Part shown: one piece after another, positions 10,530 through 23,189 of the stretch
How the letters are laid out: the number at the start of each line of letters is the position of its first letter
Numbering within the stretch: the first letter of the stretch is position 1
Assembly (NCBI RefSeq): GCF_029867415.1
Contig: NW_026705007.1
Span: 615,366 to 679,365, forward strand
Direction: 5' to 3'
DNA from: Vicia villosa
Lineage: Eukaryota > Streptophyta > Magnoliopsida > Fabales > Fabaceae
Length of the DNA stretch: 64,000 bases
Notes under the pieces: model-generated
Database searches by the model: none
The model's input: the letters and a program-made list of their open reading frames with translations, nothing else
What the model was told of the DNA's origin: nothing
Position numbers and translations under genes: made by a program

Positions 10530-10544
10530 TTGAACAGGGGCAGC
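10530..10544 (+). other. Polypurine tract of Ogre-1
   Basis: TTGAACAGGGGCAGC lies directly before the TGTCATACCCC start of the 3' LTR and is identical to the tract of Ogre-2 (24243-24257). Confidence 0.8.
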
Positions 10545-13500
10545 TGTCATACCCCAAAATTTGCCCATCTCATCTCACCTTTCAAATGCTCAAAAGATCT
10601 CCAATTGCTCAAAGTCACCTATGCCCTAAACATGTGCCTCTGAACTAGGGTTTTGCTTTTCTCAAAGGAAAGTCAGGTTCTGATACCTCCAATGGACCTC
10701 ATAACCTCTCATATGATTCAAAGAACCTCTATGCCGAATTTCAAGCCCTGATTCAAAGGATAGCTCAGTCAATGGCCCAAACGATCAATAATCGACTGGT
10801 TGATCTAAAAGTCAAACAATGGTCAAACCACGGTCAAAACTCCTGATTTTTTGTCAACATCCTCATATTGAAGTATAATTCACCGTTTGAGCAAGAATTG
10901 ATCATGGTTCATCAAGGAAAGAACAAAAATCAACAAATCAAAAAGTTTCTAAATTAGGGTTTTGCATAGGAAAAGTCAACTGAACTTTGACCAGCCATAA
11001 CTCTCACATGGAACATCCAAAATTTTCCATCCAAAGCTCATTTTGAAGGAAATTTAATTCCCTACAATTTTGTCTCTCACATGCCAAGTCTAGAAATGCT
11101 TCATTTAAGAGATATGGACCAAAACATTATGGGTCCTTTTCAAAAGTCAACAAAAAGTCATTTTTTTCAAAAAGACACACAGGGAGCATGGAAAATAATT
11201 TTGATATGAGACCAAAGACACTGGTTAGAGGACTCTATAAGGTTTCTAGAAAGTCCTAGAACATTTCCATACCTTAAAAATTGAGGGAGATATACCTTGT
11301 CAAAGTTGACTAATTTTTGAAGAAAAAATGTAAAGAAAAAGGATTCAAAATGAATATTTTTACAAAGGAGCCCATAATATTATGGCCCAATCTTGCTATA
11401 CAAGTCATCTAGAAGCTACAATCTCCATGCCACGAATTATTGATGATTAATTGATTTTATATGAATTTTTATTCATTAAAAAGTCAATATTAATCAAATA
11501 TTTGGAAAGAAAATAGAAAAGATTGATTTTATTTTGGTTCTAACCAAACTAAATCATCATTCAAGTGCTATTAATAATATAATTTCGTGCAAGACATTAT
11601 TGAAGAAAAAAGATTGAAATTGGAGCAAGTTTAGAAAGTTTGAATTCAAATTTCAATCAAATTTCTATCAAGCAAATCACCAAGATTTTCCCTAGTTTTA
11701 TAACCCTAAATGCTTCTATTATATAAGAACAACAAGTGCAGATCCCTAGGGAGGTTTTTTTACACGGTTTTGCAGCCAGAGAAACCTTAGTGAATCTTGC
11801 AAAATTCTCCAAAAAAATCAACATCGTACTCTGAATTACAGCGAATTTCAAAGCTTGTTAAGGGTTGATTTTGCATCTTGGATGTTTGCTGAAGACGTTT
11901 GAATCATCTGCAAGGTCGCACACGTCCAGTATCATCGCTATATCGCCCACGGTTTGTCTTTAAAAACTTTGAGATCAAACTCATGCATACAGGCGCTTTC
12001 AATAGATTTTGATCATATATTCATGGTTAGAATTATGTTATGATGCTTTCTGGATCGTTTAATTTAATTATAAGTGCAGGTTAAAGAATCCACCATGATT
12101 AGGGTTCTTGAGCTTCAATTTGGGAATTCTGAATTGAGGTTAAATTGGGCCAAATTAAGAACACCTTTGTGTTCGGCATGCAATTTGCAATAAAACCATG
12201 TATTTTTTTGCCATTTATGTGTTGTTTGGTGTGAGATGATTGATTGTAGGCATCGGCTAGGGAAGAGAATCGCAGCAAACCCGCCTGTGATTCGTAGCAA
12301 AAAACGCAGGTCTCTTCACGAAGAAGACGACACAGCAAGGCGCGAAGTCTGTTTTAAATTCTGGAAATAATAGTTTTTTATATATCATGTTATGCGCTTG
12401 AAGTGTAAACAGCGAATCAAATCCGGTCCAGTGGTAAAACAGCGCGCATTAAAAGCCTTCATACGCAAGGGCAGGGGTTCGATCCCTGCCTCTTGCGTTT
12501 TGATTCTTTATTTTCCTATAATCATGCTTGCAGATTCAGTGTTGCAACCTACACACGCATATGACGCACCTTTCAGTCCTGACCATCAGATCACTATGCC
12601 TTCTAATCAACGCGCTTGAAGAGATAAGGAGATGAGGATACACCATGCACCTTCAGGAATCAACCTCACCAGATCCCTAACGCCCAGCTATGTCTTTTTC
12701 TCCTTTTTTCTCTTTTTCCAGCCTTTTATTTAATTGTTTTCTTTTTCTTTTATTTGTTTTTTTTAAAAAAGTAAATTAACCATTTAATAAATAGAATTAG
12801 GTTTAGTTTAGCATAAGTTTCTTATATTATTAATTAGGTTAATAATTAGTTTTGATAATTAAATTAGTTAATGAATTAACTTTAAAATTTTCAATTTTAA
12901 TTTAAATTAGGTTTGTTAATTTAGTTTTAGACTAATAAAAATTAGGGATTTTATTTAATGCAGGATTAGTTTAATTTTGTGGGTTTATAATGTTTAAACT
13001 CAGTTTTATATTTTTAGGCTTGTTGTAAACCGTTACTCATATTTGTCTGGCCTTTATTTATTCTATTAACCATGACTAACTTGTGCCCTAATCAGGGTTT
13101 GCGAGAATTTGCCTTACACTGAAAATATATTTTCTGTGTCCTTCTCAGGTTTACTTTTCCAGGTGCCTCCCGACTACGCGCCACTTCAAAACCCAAAGCT
13201 AAGTATTCGGTTTTTAAATTCAAAGTCTATTTTGATTTTAGGGTCTGCCCTTATAGTTCTGAACTATGCATACATTCACTCTCCTCTTCTTTTGCCCTTG
13301 CCATTTTTCAGGGTTAACCCTGAGATCTCTCCCGGCTACTAACCTATCAGATCAAATGCGAAGCTAAGTCCTTATTCGTATTTTATTTTCTTTTGCCATT
13401 TTTTTTAAGTTAGGGTTAACTCTATTTGTCAATGAATTAGCCATACACTCACTCTACTTTTGTTTGTCTGCCTTTTCAGGGTTTGTCAAATTGCCAAGGC

Positions 13501-14503
13501 TACGAGTGTTGGTAACCCTAAACCCTAACCTTAATATTTTATGCTTTATTATTACTTATGTCAAACCCTATTAAGGGATCCGCTGGTTACAATTTCCCTC
13601 CCCCATATCAGTTTTGATTATATTATTTAAATGCGTGGTTAGTAATCCTAGGGAGTGCAACCTTTGAATTGAACATAGAATCACTAAATTTACAAGATAA
13701 TATATTTGAATATAATCACATGATTGGTGCACACACGCACGCTTTTGGGTAACCTCTCTGTTGCCTTGTTGCTTGTTGCCTTGTTGCCTTGTTGCCTTGT
13801 TGCCTTGTATTTTGTGCAGAATAGCCAGTCCCTCGAATACGAGGATATCTCAGCCATGTTGCCTCGATTAAAGGTCATGGTCCCTAATGATGCTGCCTTT
13901 GATACACTCACATGACCTCGACCCTCGAAAGTTGCCTACGGAAAAGGATGAGGTATCCTCTGGCTGCCTACGAAAGGCTATTCTGAATCCTTCTCCTAGA
14001 CTACCTGCCTCTCTATGGCATGGGTTAGTCTTAGGGCGAATGATAACGCGATGACCCTCTAACCTCCAAACGAAAGGCTTCCTGCCCTCTTATGGCAAGG
14101 ATAGACCCTTTCATTCTGAAAGGCTAAAAAGAGACCTATCATCTGAGTTTAAGGTAATTGCCCCTAATTGCCTTGCCATGCTCTATTTTCTATATTCTTT
14201 CTCAAAATTCTTCAAAAGCTGGCTACGCTCATTTACGAGCTAAAGTCCATTTTTCCTCTTTCATCTACATTTTCTGAAAACGAGCAAGCAAAGCAATTAA
14301 GAGCCCATGGGAAACCATGGATGCAAAGGGTGCCTTACACCTTCCCTTTGCATAAATTACCCCCCGAACTTAGATTTCTTTAAAAGGTTTTTTTTCTGTT
14401 TCTTTTAGCCTTTCTGAATTTGTTTGGATAAAATAAAAGTCGGTGGCGACTCTTGCTTAACCGCGACATTTTCAATTATAAAAAGTCAGTTCACCGTATT
14501 ACA
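10545..14503 (+). repeat. Ogre-1 3' LTR
   Basis: 3959 bp, the same length as the 5' LTR. It contains copies of the TATA box (11720), the tRNA-like module (12423-12498), the double hairpin (14305-14353) and the primer-like U5 motif. Visible differences from the 5' LTR include three clustered ones near 13884-13900 and a few in homopolymers. Confidence 0.95.
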
Positions 14504-14508
14504 TAATG
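14504..14508 (+). repeat. Target site duplication taatg, right side of Ogre-1
   Basis: Exact repeat of 1749-1753. Confidence 0.95.
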
Positions 14509-14551
14509 CAATAATATTTGTTAATTGCGAATGAGACTCACCCTTGCACTA
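14509..14551 (+). repeat. Duplicate of chromovirus-like LTR fragment (left copy, second part)
   Basis: Continues the match to 36133-36175. It ends at acta, where the sequence switches to Ogre internal sequence. That four-base overlap is shared by both parents and looks like the microhomology of the duplication breakpoint. Confidence 0.85.
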
Positions 14552-15298
14552 ATTTTTAACCTCGGGCAGGGTAGTGTTCAGTTGATTTGACCAAGTGTTC
14601 ATATTTCAAAAAAGATTGTGCATCCAAAGGTCAAGCATGTCATATCCACATCAATGGTTGGATCATGGAAAACCACAATGGTTACTCCCCACGCATCAAA
14701 AGGCATGGAAATGTGAAACCACAATGGTTATCCTCCATACGCCAAGGAGCGAGGCAGTCACAACCCTCTCAACAAGTCAAGACAAAGTCAATGTCACACG
14801 ATTTGTTCAAATCAAAAGAATGAAAAAAAAATGAAAAAAAGAAAGAAAGAAGAAGAAAAAAGCTCGCTAAGTCAAAAACTTGAAAACAAGTGACTTAGGC
14901 AAAAGTTAGAGCATCCCGCTGGACGACCAATTCAAAAGAACCAGTCCAGGCAAAAGTTAGGGAAATAAATAAATAATAAATAAAGAAGAAGAAAAGAGTG
15001 AAAAGTGAAAAGAAAGGACTACAAAGAAAAAGTCCTCAAAAAAAGAACAAATCCGTGTGAATGCAATCACGAAGACAAAAGGGTGACTCTTATTCCAAGA
15101 AAGCTTCATTGGATCCTTAATGGCACAAAATCCTTTTGACAGATGAATACTCATGTTGAATTAACTGAACATAGGACTGGAGAACATCACGAAGTTGGGG
15201 TGGGCTAAATAAACTTTGAGCCTAAAAATCTTTTTTTCTGAAAACCGAGAACCAGGCCACGTTACAACCCTCAAAAGTCCTAATTGAAGCAGGGTTTA
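14552..15298 (+). mobile_element. Ogre-C internal fragment, left of the Ogre-2 insertion
   Basis: Aligns with the 3' untranslated parts of Ogre-1 (from about 8150) and Ogre-2 (from about 21310), sharing the cgggcagggtagt start, 'gctaagtcaaaaa', 'aggcaaaagttag' and 'ccacgttacaaccc' segments in order. It continues across the inserted Ogre-2 at 28028. No gene is present. Confidence 0.8.
15294..15298 (+). repeat. Target site duplication gttta, left side of Ogre-2
   Basis: gttta occurs immediately before the 5' LTR and again at 28023-28027 immediately after the 3' LTR. Confidence 0.95.
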
Positions 15299-16449
15299 TG
15301 TCATACCCCAAAATTTGCCCATGCTATTTTTCATACACAAAACCAAATCAAAAGACAAAGCTCCAAAACACAGTCTCCCACACAGAAGTCCTAAACTAGG
15401 GTTTTGAATAATTCAGAGGAAAATCATTGAATCAATGGCTCAAGGTGGTTCCATAGGGTCACTAACATCCCAAAGTATCTCCATATAAAGTTTCAAGTCA
15501 AACAGAGCAAATTTAGTCCCTCAAATCCTGATTAGGTCAACAGTCGACTCCCAAGGGCAAAACAGTCATTATACAGTCAAAACTCAAGATATTTGGTCAA
15601 CAACATTCTCATAACCCTAAAATCATCATTTGATCAAGGGTTGATCATGATGATGCAAGGAAAGATCAGAGAAGTCAAAAGTCAAGAGTTACTATTTTGG
15701 GCATGAACTGAAAAAGTCAACTGAAGTTTGACCAGCCATAACTCTCACATGGAACATCAGAAATTTCCCATCCAAAGCTCATTTTGAAGGAAATTTGATT
15801 CTCTACAACTTTGTGTCTCACATGCCAAGTCCAAAAATGCTTCATTTGAGAGATATGGACTAAAACATTATAGGTCCTTTTCAAAAGTCAACAAAAAGAC
15901 ACTTTTTTCAAAAGGACATAAAATGAGAATGGAAAATAATTTTGACATGAGACCAAAGACACTGGTTAGAGGACTCTCTAAGGTTTCTAAAAAGTCCTAG
16001 AACACTTCCATACCTCAAAAATTGAGAGAGATGGGCCTTGTCAAAGTTGAGCTATTTTGGAGGGAAAAATGTGAAAGAAATGAATTATTTTACAAAAGGA
16101 CCCAATATTTTTTGATTCAATCTTGCTCCCCAAGTCATCTAGAAGATCCAAGACCAATTCCACGAAATTTTGATGATTATTTGATTTTCTATTGAATTTT
16201 TATTTATCAAAATATGATTTAAATCAAATAAATCAAAGAAAATTGAGGAGATTTGATTTAATTATATTTTTCAGTCAATCCAATCTTCAATAATATCCCA
16301 CAATCATTAAAAATTCGTGCTAAGAAGAATTGGAAAGATTGGATCAAATTTTGGCCATAATTAGTAATATTTTTCAATCAAATTTTGCCAAAATTGCCAA
16401 TCATTGATTCAAGGGATTTTTCTCATTATTTTCTAACCTAATACAATCC

Positions 16450-16457
16450 TATAAATA
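16450..16457 (+). promoter_or_regulatory. TATA box of the Ogre-2 LTR promoter
   Basis: TATAAATA in context CCTATAAATACCCC; an identical copy is at 25408-25415 in the 3' LTR. Confidence 0.65.
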
Positions 16458-18864
16458 CCCCAAGAAACTCAGAAGCAAGGGTTCACGTTTTTGCAGCCAA
16501 AGAGTGCCTATCCCGAGTCCAAAATTCTTCAAATTTTTCAAACTTCAATTCTGAAATCTAAGCCAATACAGGTGTTGCAAGTGATCAAGAATTGTTCCTC
16601 GAGCGTCATAAAACGATTCCCAATCGTTTTCGAGTCACCAAGCACCAAGAACAAGACACTGTAAGTCATACTTGGTCCGATCCTAATCTTCTTCGATTGC
16701 GTTGTTTCAGGCATCCACATCATAATCTAATGGGATATTTGTGTTTATCTTGATGTGTTTATTGTTTCTGGATGATTTGGTACATTGTTATGCCGTTTCG
16801 GGTAAACCACCATGTTAGGGTTCATACCTCCGATTTAGGGGTTTTTGATACAGGTTTCGATAGATAAAATTGACGCCCTCATCAGGTTCGTAAGGATCGC
16901 ACGAATTTAATGGTACCATCGCGAAATATTTTTGTCTTGGTTTGCCTGTATTCGCTATTTGCAGGGAAAGCATTTATAGCGCTTTTTCTTTTAAGCGCTG
17001 TAAAAAGAGGCAACTGCAGAAGTCCAAGGTAGGGGACGACAAGCTGGCGCGTTCTGATTGGCTGGTTCAAACCAGTTTTTGGCGCATCCAGGTTGTTGGA
17101 GCGAACGGATCACATGCAACACGAAACACGCGTTAGCGTGTACCCTCGCATCATCAGCCACTGGATCACGTTTAACTGCCATCCAACGCTTCAGGCGGCG
17201 CAGGTCTATCATGGTCATGCGTGTATCTGCCACACTGGAACGAAAGCTAAGTATTTTGCAATTTTTTTATTTTTAATTACATAGCTTATTTTATTTATAT
17301 ATTTATATATATATGTATATTATTTCAATTCTTTGTTTCTTAGAAATAATAAACTATTATTAATAATTTAATTTGCTATTTGATTTGTTCATTATTTAAT
17401 TAATTTATTTATTTAAATGATTAAATTCATATCCTCTTTTTATTTAATATTTATTTTTTATTATTATACTTAGCCATGTATATATCTTTAAAATCCATAA
17501 TTATTTTATTTAAATTCTAAAAATTTCATAAAAATTATTTTTATTCTAGATTTAATTTTTTGATCCCGATTTAATTAATTAGGTCGCGAGACCAATAATT
17601 AATTAAATCGTTGGTATTTCTTATTTAAATTATACCCTAATCATGGTTTACGAGGAACATTCCAATACACTGAATATTTTCTCCTATGCCTTTTCAGGGT
17701 TATCAACATGGTTCCTTCCGACTACGTGCCCGATTAAGATTCAAAGCTAAGTACCCTACTTTTTAAAAAATCTAGTTTGTTTCCTTTTAAAATTAGGGTT
17801 TGTTTTGCATTCATCTTTCCTCCGCCTTTGCCATTTTTCAGGGTTACCCCCGAGGCTCTAACCAACCATATCAGATCAAATCCAAATCAAAGTTAAGTAT
17901 TATTTATCATTCATTATTAATTTATTTATCTTTTATTTTATTAAGGTTAACCTCATTTGCCTCCGAACCGATAATGCACTCACCCCTCTGTTTATTCTTT
18001 CTTTTCCAATTTTCAGGGTTTGTCAACTGCCAAAGCTACGAGTATTGGTAACCCTAAACCCTATTCACAAATTATTACTTGTGTTAAACCTTTTGCCTTT
18101 TATTTTGATATCCCGCTGGTTTCAATTCCCCTCTCCTCCGCTGGTTACAATTTCCCTTCCCCATTATTATTGTTATATTATTGTGTGGTTAGTAATTATA
18201 GGGAGTGCAACTTATTAATTGAATTAGCATCACGTAATTTTATAAGATAACATAACTGAACATAATCACATGATTGTTGCACACACGCACCCTTTTGGGG
18301 TAACCCTCTCTGTTGCCTGTTGCCTTGTTGCCTGTTGCCTTGTTGCCTGTTGCCTTCGTGTTTTTGCAGAATAAGCCTCGTCCCTCGAATTCGAAGATAC
18401 CTCAGCCATGCTGCCTCGAATACTAAAGGTCATACGACCCTAAATGATGCTGCCTTCGATACACAATATGACCTCGACCCTCGGAAGTTGCCTACGGAAA
18501 AAGGCTGAGGTATCTTCTGGTTGCCCAACGAAAAGGCTTATTCTGATCCTTGCCTTAGACTACCTGCCCTTCTATGGCATGGGATAGTCTTATGGCAAAG
18601 GATGCTTCGATGACCCTTCAACCTCCAAACGAAAGGCTTCCTGCCCTCTTATGGCAAGGATAGACCCTTTCATTCTGAAAGGCAAAAAGAGACCTATTAT
18701 CTGAGTTTAAGGTAATTGCCCCTAACTGCCTTGCAATGCTCAAACCTTTTTATTATATTCTTTCTCATAATTTTTCAAAAGGGCAACGCTTATTCACAAG
18801 CTAAAGTCCCTATCTCTTTCATCTACATTTTCTAAACAAACGAGCAAGCAAAGCAATTAAGAGC

Positions 18865-18913
18865 CCATGGAAAACCATGGATGCAAAGGGTGCCTTACAC
18901 CTTCCCTTTGCAT
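18865..18913 (+). promoter_or_regulatory. Conserved double-hairpin RNA element in the Ogre-2 5' LTR
   Basis: CCATGG-AAAA-CCATGG followed by ATGCAAAGGG, a 13-nt loop and CCCTTTGCAT. It is the same as in Ogre-1 except for the first tetraloop. The 3' LTR copy is at 27824-27872. Confidence 0.8.
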
Positions 18914-19067
18914 AAATTACCCCCCGAACTTAGATTTCTTTAAAAAGGTTTTTTTTCTATTTCTTTTTGCCTTTCTGATTTAGTTTGGATAAAATAAAAG
19001 TCGGTGGCGACTCTTGCTTACCGCGACATTTCGATCGATAAAAAGTCAGTTCACCGTGTTACAGAAC

Positions 19068-19085
19068 TGGCGACTCTGCTGGGGA
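19068..19085 (+). other. Primer binding site of Ogre-2, tRNA-Arg type
   Basis: TGGCGACTCTGCTGGGGA, identical to Ogre-1 and at the same four-base distance from the LTR end. Confidence 0.85.
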
Positions 19086-20243
19086 GTCATTTCGATTAAG
19101 AGGGGTTACCTTAAAAGTTTAGGATTCATTTTAAATGTTTTCTATTGTTTGCTTTGTTTGTTTTATTTTTCAGGGGCGTTTCGGGAAATAACTGAAGGAC
19201 GAATCCTATACCCGGATTCAAGAACACCTAAGTTTAGGAGTGGCATAGTCATGGAGGCCTCTTTCACATATGTGGGAGATGAGTCAATATGAAGTTCACG
19301 CTTGAGTTAGGACTCCATAGCATATGCACACCTTTCTCAAATGAGGGAGGTCTATGTATGTGTCTGTGGGTGCGCCGGAGCTCAAGGACCTTTAGTTACC
19401 CTTAACCCATCCTGGCCTTTAGGAACGTAGTGGGGGGACTACTCTTGACAAATGTTAAGAACTAGTCGCTACCCGATGCTACAATTCAGATAGGTTCTTT
19501 CTCAAAGTATCATTGCATGGTGCAAATGCATCATGTCCGAGGGTGCTTTAGAAGGGCTGACAATTCTGGATAACTTTAGGACCCGTTGCTGAAATCTCCT
19601 TATCCATAGAAATACCCTTGGGAAGGACACCTGATCAGACTCCATGCAAGCCTTAACCCAAAAATTGTGTGACTTGTGTGACCTGTTTGTGTTTGCTACT
19701 AACCTTCATTTCCTTGCAGGTTTTGTTAAAAGGACTTGTTTGTCCTTACTATCTCACACTATGCCTAATGAACTGCATTCGCATAACATCATGACATCAT
19801 AAGCATAACATGATTTAACTAACCCTTTCAAGGATCTTAGGGATTTAGGGCGCACTATTTCAGGTGCTCTTATCAAGGACTGAATTCCTAATCAAGGGGC
19901 AAGAGGATTTATTTTCCTCAAGCCGCATGCCTTCCAATTCAAAGACTCAGTACCTATAAAGGGGCAAGAGGATTTATTTTTCTCTAGCCATGTATCTTCA
20001 AATTCAGAAGTCTCCCGAATCAGAGGCTATGACCCACTGGATATGGTGAGCTTGATTCTCGAAGAAGGACGTTCGAAGACGAAACTCAGAATTCTTCAGA
20101 CAAAGATGCGACCAAATCATTTTTTGACGTTGCTAACTAAATTTCCCAAAAAATCCTTGAAAGTATTGCATCTGCATTCATAACATTGCATCACAGGTTT
20201 CCACCACAGGTTTCTCACCTCCTCGCTGTTTATTTCAGCACAA
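19086..20243 (+). other. Ogre-2 5' untranslated leader
   Basis: Collinear with the Ogre-1 leader, including the duplicated aatcaaggggcaagaggatt-type segment near 19890-19970 and the TTTATTTCAG before the ATG. No gene is seen. Confidence 0.6.
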
Positions 20244-20920
20244 ATGGATCTCGAGCAATCAGTTAAAAATTTTCAGGCTCAGAACAACCAATTCCGAGAG
20301 ATGATCTTTAACTTGGCCAAAGGGCAAGAAGAATTAAAGGCACCCTATTCTTGGGATACAATTACAATGCGAGATACGCTTGTTATTCGAACAATCCTGG
20401 TTATGGTGTAAAGGATGGTAGACCGTTGAAGCGTGCCATTAAAGATTTAATCATGACACTCAAATCAGAAAAGACCACGACAATGAAGTCACGACAACTG
20501 AGTCACGACAATGAAGTCACGACAACTGAGTCACGATAATGGAATCACGACAACTGAGTCACGATAATGGAATCACGACAACTGAGTCACGATAATGGAA
20601 TCACGACAACTGAGTCATGACAACAAAGCCACGACAACTGAGTCACGATAATGGAATCACGACAACTGAGTCACAACAATCAATTCACTCATATGATCCA
20701 GACGCTCAGGGAAATCGAGCCAACGAATTCTAACACCTACTATAAACCCAATGCGAGGTGCGCGTACCATTCCAACAGTCTTGGACATTACACAAACAAT
20801 TGCTGGACATTAAAGAATAAGATTCAAGATCTGATCAATGACAGAGAAACAAAATTCAATCCTCGTGAAACTCCTGTAGTGATCACCGCTCTTATGCCTA
20901 GTCATGACAACGCTAATTGA
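20244..20920 (+). pseudogene. Broken gag-derived frame of Ogre-2
   Basis: The start (MDLEQSVKNFQAQNNQFREM) matches the Ogre-1 protein. After about 34 codons a deletion shifts the frame and a stop follows. A degraded first knuckle (CYSNNPGYGVKDG, with key residues lost) is readable at about 20375-20415 in another frame, followed by a 28-bp repeat array. A well-kept second knuckle (CAYHSNSLGHYTNNC) with 'LKNKIQDLIND' is at about 20758-20850. So the layout equals Ogre-1 but the frame is not continuous. Confidence 0.75.
20478..20690 (+). repeat. 28-bp tandem repeat inside the Ogre-2 gag remnant
   Basis: Copies of a unit reading GATAATGGAATCACGACA plus ACTGAGTCAC, with variants at both ends of the array. 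The unit length is not a multiple of three, so the array itself disturbs the frame. Each unit carries the TGAGTCA palindrome. Confidence 0.8.
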
Positions 20921-23185
20921 CGTCTTAGACGGACGAACTTTTGGATCATTAGATCTACTTTCATTTGCATATTTCTTTTCTGTTTGTTTAAACATTCAAA
21001 TTATGATAGACATTATTTGTTTTAATAATCATCATCAGTGCATTGCATATATTTGTCTTGAATAAATTATTTCGTTATCACTCATTTTAAATTATGTCTT
21101 TATTCTGCATATGTTTTTGTGATACTCAACTCCTGCTAAAGTTGTATACCTTTTGAGGGAGGATGACGAAAACGATACCGCAACCTCATACAGTATGCTT
21201 TTGAACAGACTATGTTGACGATGTACAGGCATTGTTTCAATTCCTAAACAGTGGAGATATAAGGATGATAATCCCTCGTTAACCCCTTTGAGCCTAAGAA
21301 GTAGAAGTTCTTTCTCGTACTAATTGAAAACCCTTGATCATAACCTGGGGCAGGGTAGTTCTCAGTTAATTTGGCTGTGCATTCTATTTTAAGAGAACCA
21401 TTCATTACACCTTTCAACAAAGGTTTCAATCACAAACGTTCAACCGCACGCATCGAAGAAGCAATCAAAAGACAATGACGGTTCATCAATCAAACAAGGC
21501 AGTCAATATCTTTCAAAAAAAAATGAATAAATATATGCACAAAGAAAAGCCTGCTAAGTCAAAAATCAAAAAATGACTTAGGGAAAAATCAAGGCATCCC
21601 GCTGACTGTAAGCTCAAAATAGACAGTTCAGGCAAAAGTTAGGGATATCAAAAAATGAAAAAAAGAGAAGTCAATAAATTCCTGAACAACACAATGTTGT
21701 AACTACCAAAAGGAAGAAGTGACTGCTGTCTCAAAAAGTGCTCTTTGCTTGTGAACCATCATCATTACCAAAAGGTGCAAAAGTCTCTTGGAACCCGAAT
21801 GCATAAGTTGAATTAACTGAGCTTAGGACTGAAGAACATCACGAAGAGGGGGTGGGTATAATAAAATTTTGAGCCTTTATCCTTTGTTTCTTAAACCGTG
21901 AACCAAGCCACGTTACAACCCTTGAAAGTCCTAACTGAAGCATGGTTAGTTCGAAAGCATACTGTCACAACAAAGGTATCCTGACTCCTTAAGGTTTATC
22001 ACAAATGCTGAGTCGATATTTCATTTTTACAAACATCACGTTGTTACAAATATCATGTTTTTACGAATATCACGCTTTTACATCTCTTGTTTTAATGTTT
22101 TTTAAAAACTCAAGACAAATGTATGCATTGCATCTCATGAATTCATTATTAAACATATTCTGCTACATAATTTCAAATGCTAGCATCAGAAAGAACTTGC
22201 ACATGGTACAACTAACGACTAAAAGTTATCCCAACAGACAAGATTACTCCGAGAAGCAATGTCTCGTACGTATACAAGGGGCATGGCATGCTTTGCCCAG
22301 TCAATCTGGGGCAATCTAGTCAAGATTATAAGAATCTCTCAAAAGCCAAACAGTCAAAGGCATACACCTCAAGTGGGTTTCAAACTATTTGTCCAAACAG
22401 TCAGGGGCATGCATCCAAGTAAATCTGAATCTATTTCCAATCAACATGGGGCATTGTCATGGGCCTATGATTACGAGGGGCATGACGCCCAGAGTGCATA
22501 TCTCATAAAGTCCTCGCGAGGCGAATCTTTCCAAGCTCCTACTAGCAGGGGCAAACCTATGCAAGTCCAGTTTGACACTTCGATCAGTATTTATTGGGGG
22601 TGTCCTGATCAATACAAATCCAGGAATGGTAATTGCTATAATACTGGGGGCAATATCCAAGACACCCATGTCTCCCTACAAAGCTGATTGTGCAAGATCA
22701 TATCCCCACAGAGTAATCACCAAGAAGATATCTTCAAATACTCCGGTCCCTACAGAGACATGGCTCCCCAACAGAGTTTACACCTTCAACGCTGCATGTT
22801 CTCCGACACTTGGTTCTTTTCCAACATGGCTTACTAATATCTTTCTCCCCAGTCAGGGTATATCAAGTTACTGATCATCCCCAAGCAGAAATCATAAACC
22901 CCCAGCTGAGCATCTTCAAAACAAGATCAGACATCAAAATCACAAGGACACAGAGATTTATTTTCTCAATCAAGACAACATGAATCATACTCACATATCA
23001 TATGACATAAACACATTCATACATTACATTACCTCGCAATAAATTCATCCATAAACATACAAAGTTTCTCATTTATTTTGAGAATCCCGTCACATAAACG
23101 CATTACATGCATCATGACATTGCATAAAGATTAACCTTACCTTTTTCAGAATACAGGTACCGACAAATGAACGAAATCTCCAACT
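20921..23185 (+). other. Ogre-2 long 3' untranslated region
   Basis: Collinear with the Ogre-1 3' region at roughly 7756-9990. Local frames such as 22259-22687 show no known domain and are not open in Ogre-1. Confidence 0.65.
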
Positions 23186-23189
23186 TTCC

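Larger units (their letters stand above)
1754..14503 (+). mobile_element. Ogre-1: complete, non-autonomous Ogre-type (Ty3/gypsy, Tat) retrotransposon
   Basis: The 12,750-bp element has two 3959-bp LTRs starting TGTCATACCCC and ending TTACA, a 5-bp TSD (taatg), a tRNA-Arg-type primer site just after the 5' LTR, and a polypurine tract just before the 3' LTR. The internal region is only 4832 bp, with one gag-derived frame and no recognisable protease, reverse transcriptase, RNase H or integrase. The element must therefore have been moved by enzymes supplied in trans. By eye the two LTRs differ at only about 8-10 bases in about 4 kb, which means a very recent insertion. It sits in the left copy of a duplicated locus whose right copy lacks it. 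Confidence 0.95.
15299..19063 (+). repeat. Ogre-2 5' LTR
   Basis: 3765 bp. It contains a TATA box (TATAAATA, 16450-16457), an AT-rich mid section, the double hairpin at 18865-18913 with loop AAAA in hairpin 1, and the AATAAA/primer-like U5 motif (18993-19018). The short frames inside recur in the 3' LTR and are not genes. The tRNA-like module of Ogre-1 is absent. Confidence 0.95.

Noticed and set aside
22259..22874. 142- and 100-residue frames in the Ogre-2 3' UTR
   Set aside because: Not open in the collinear Ogre-1 sequence and no known domain.
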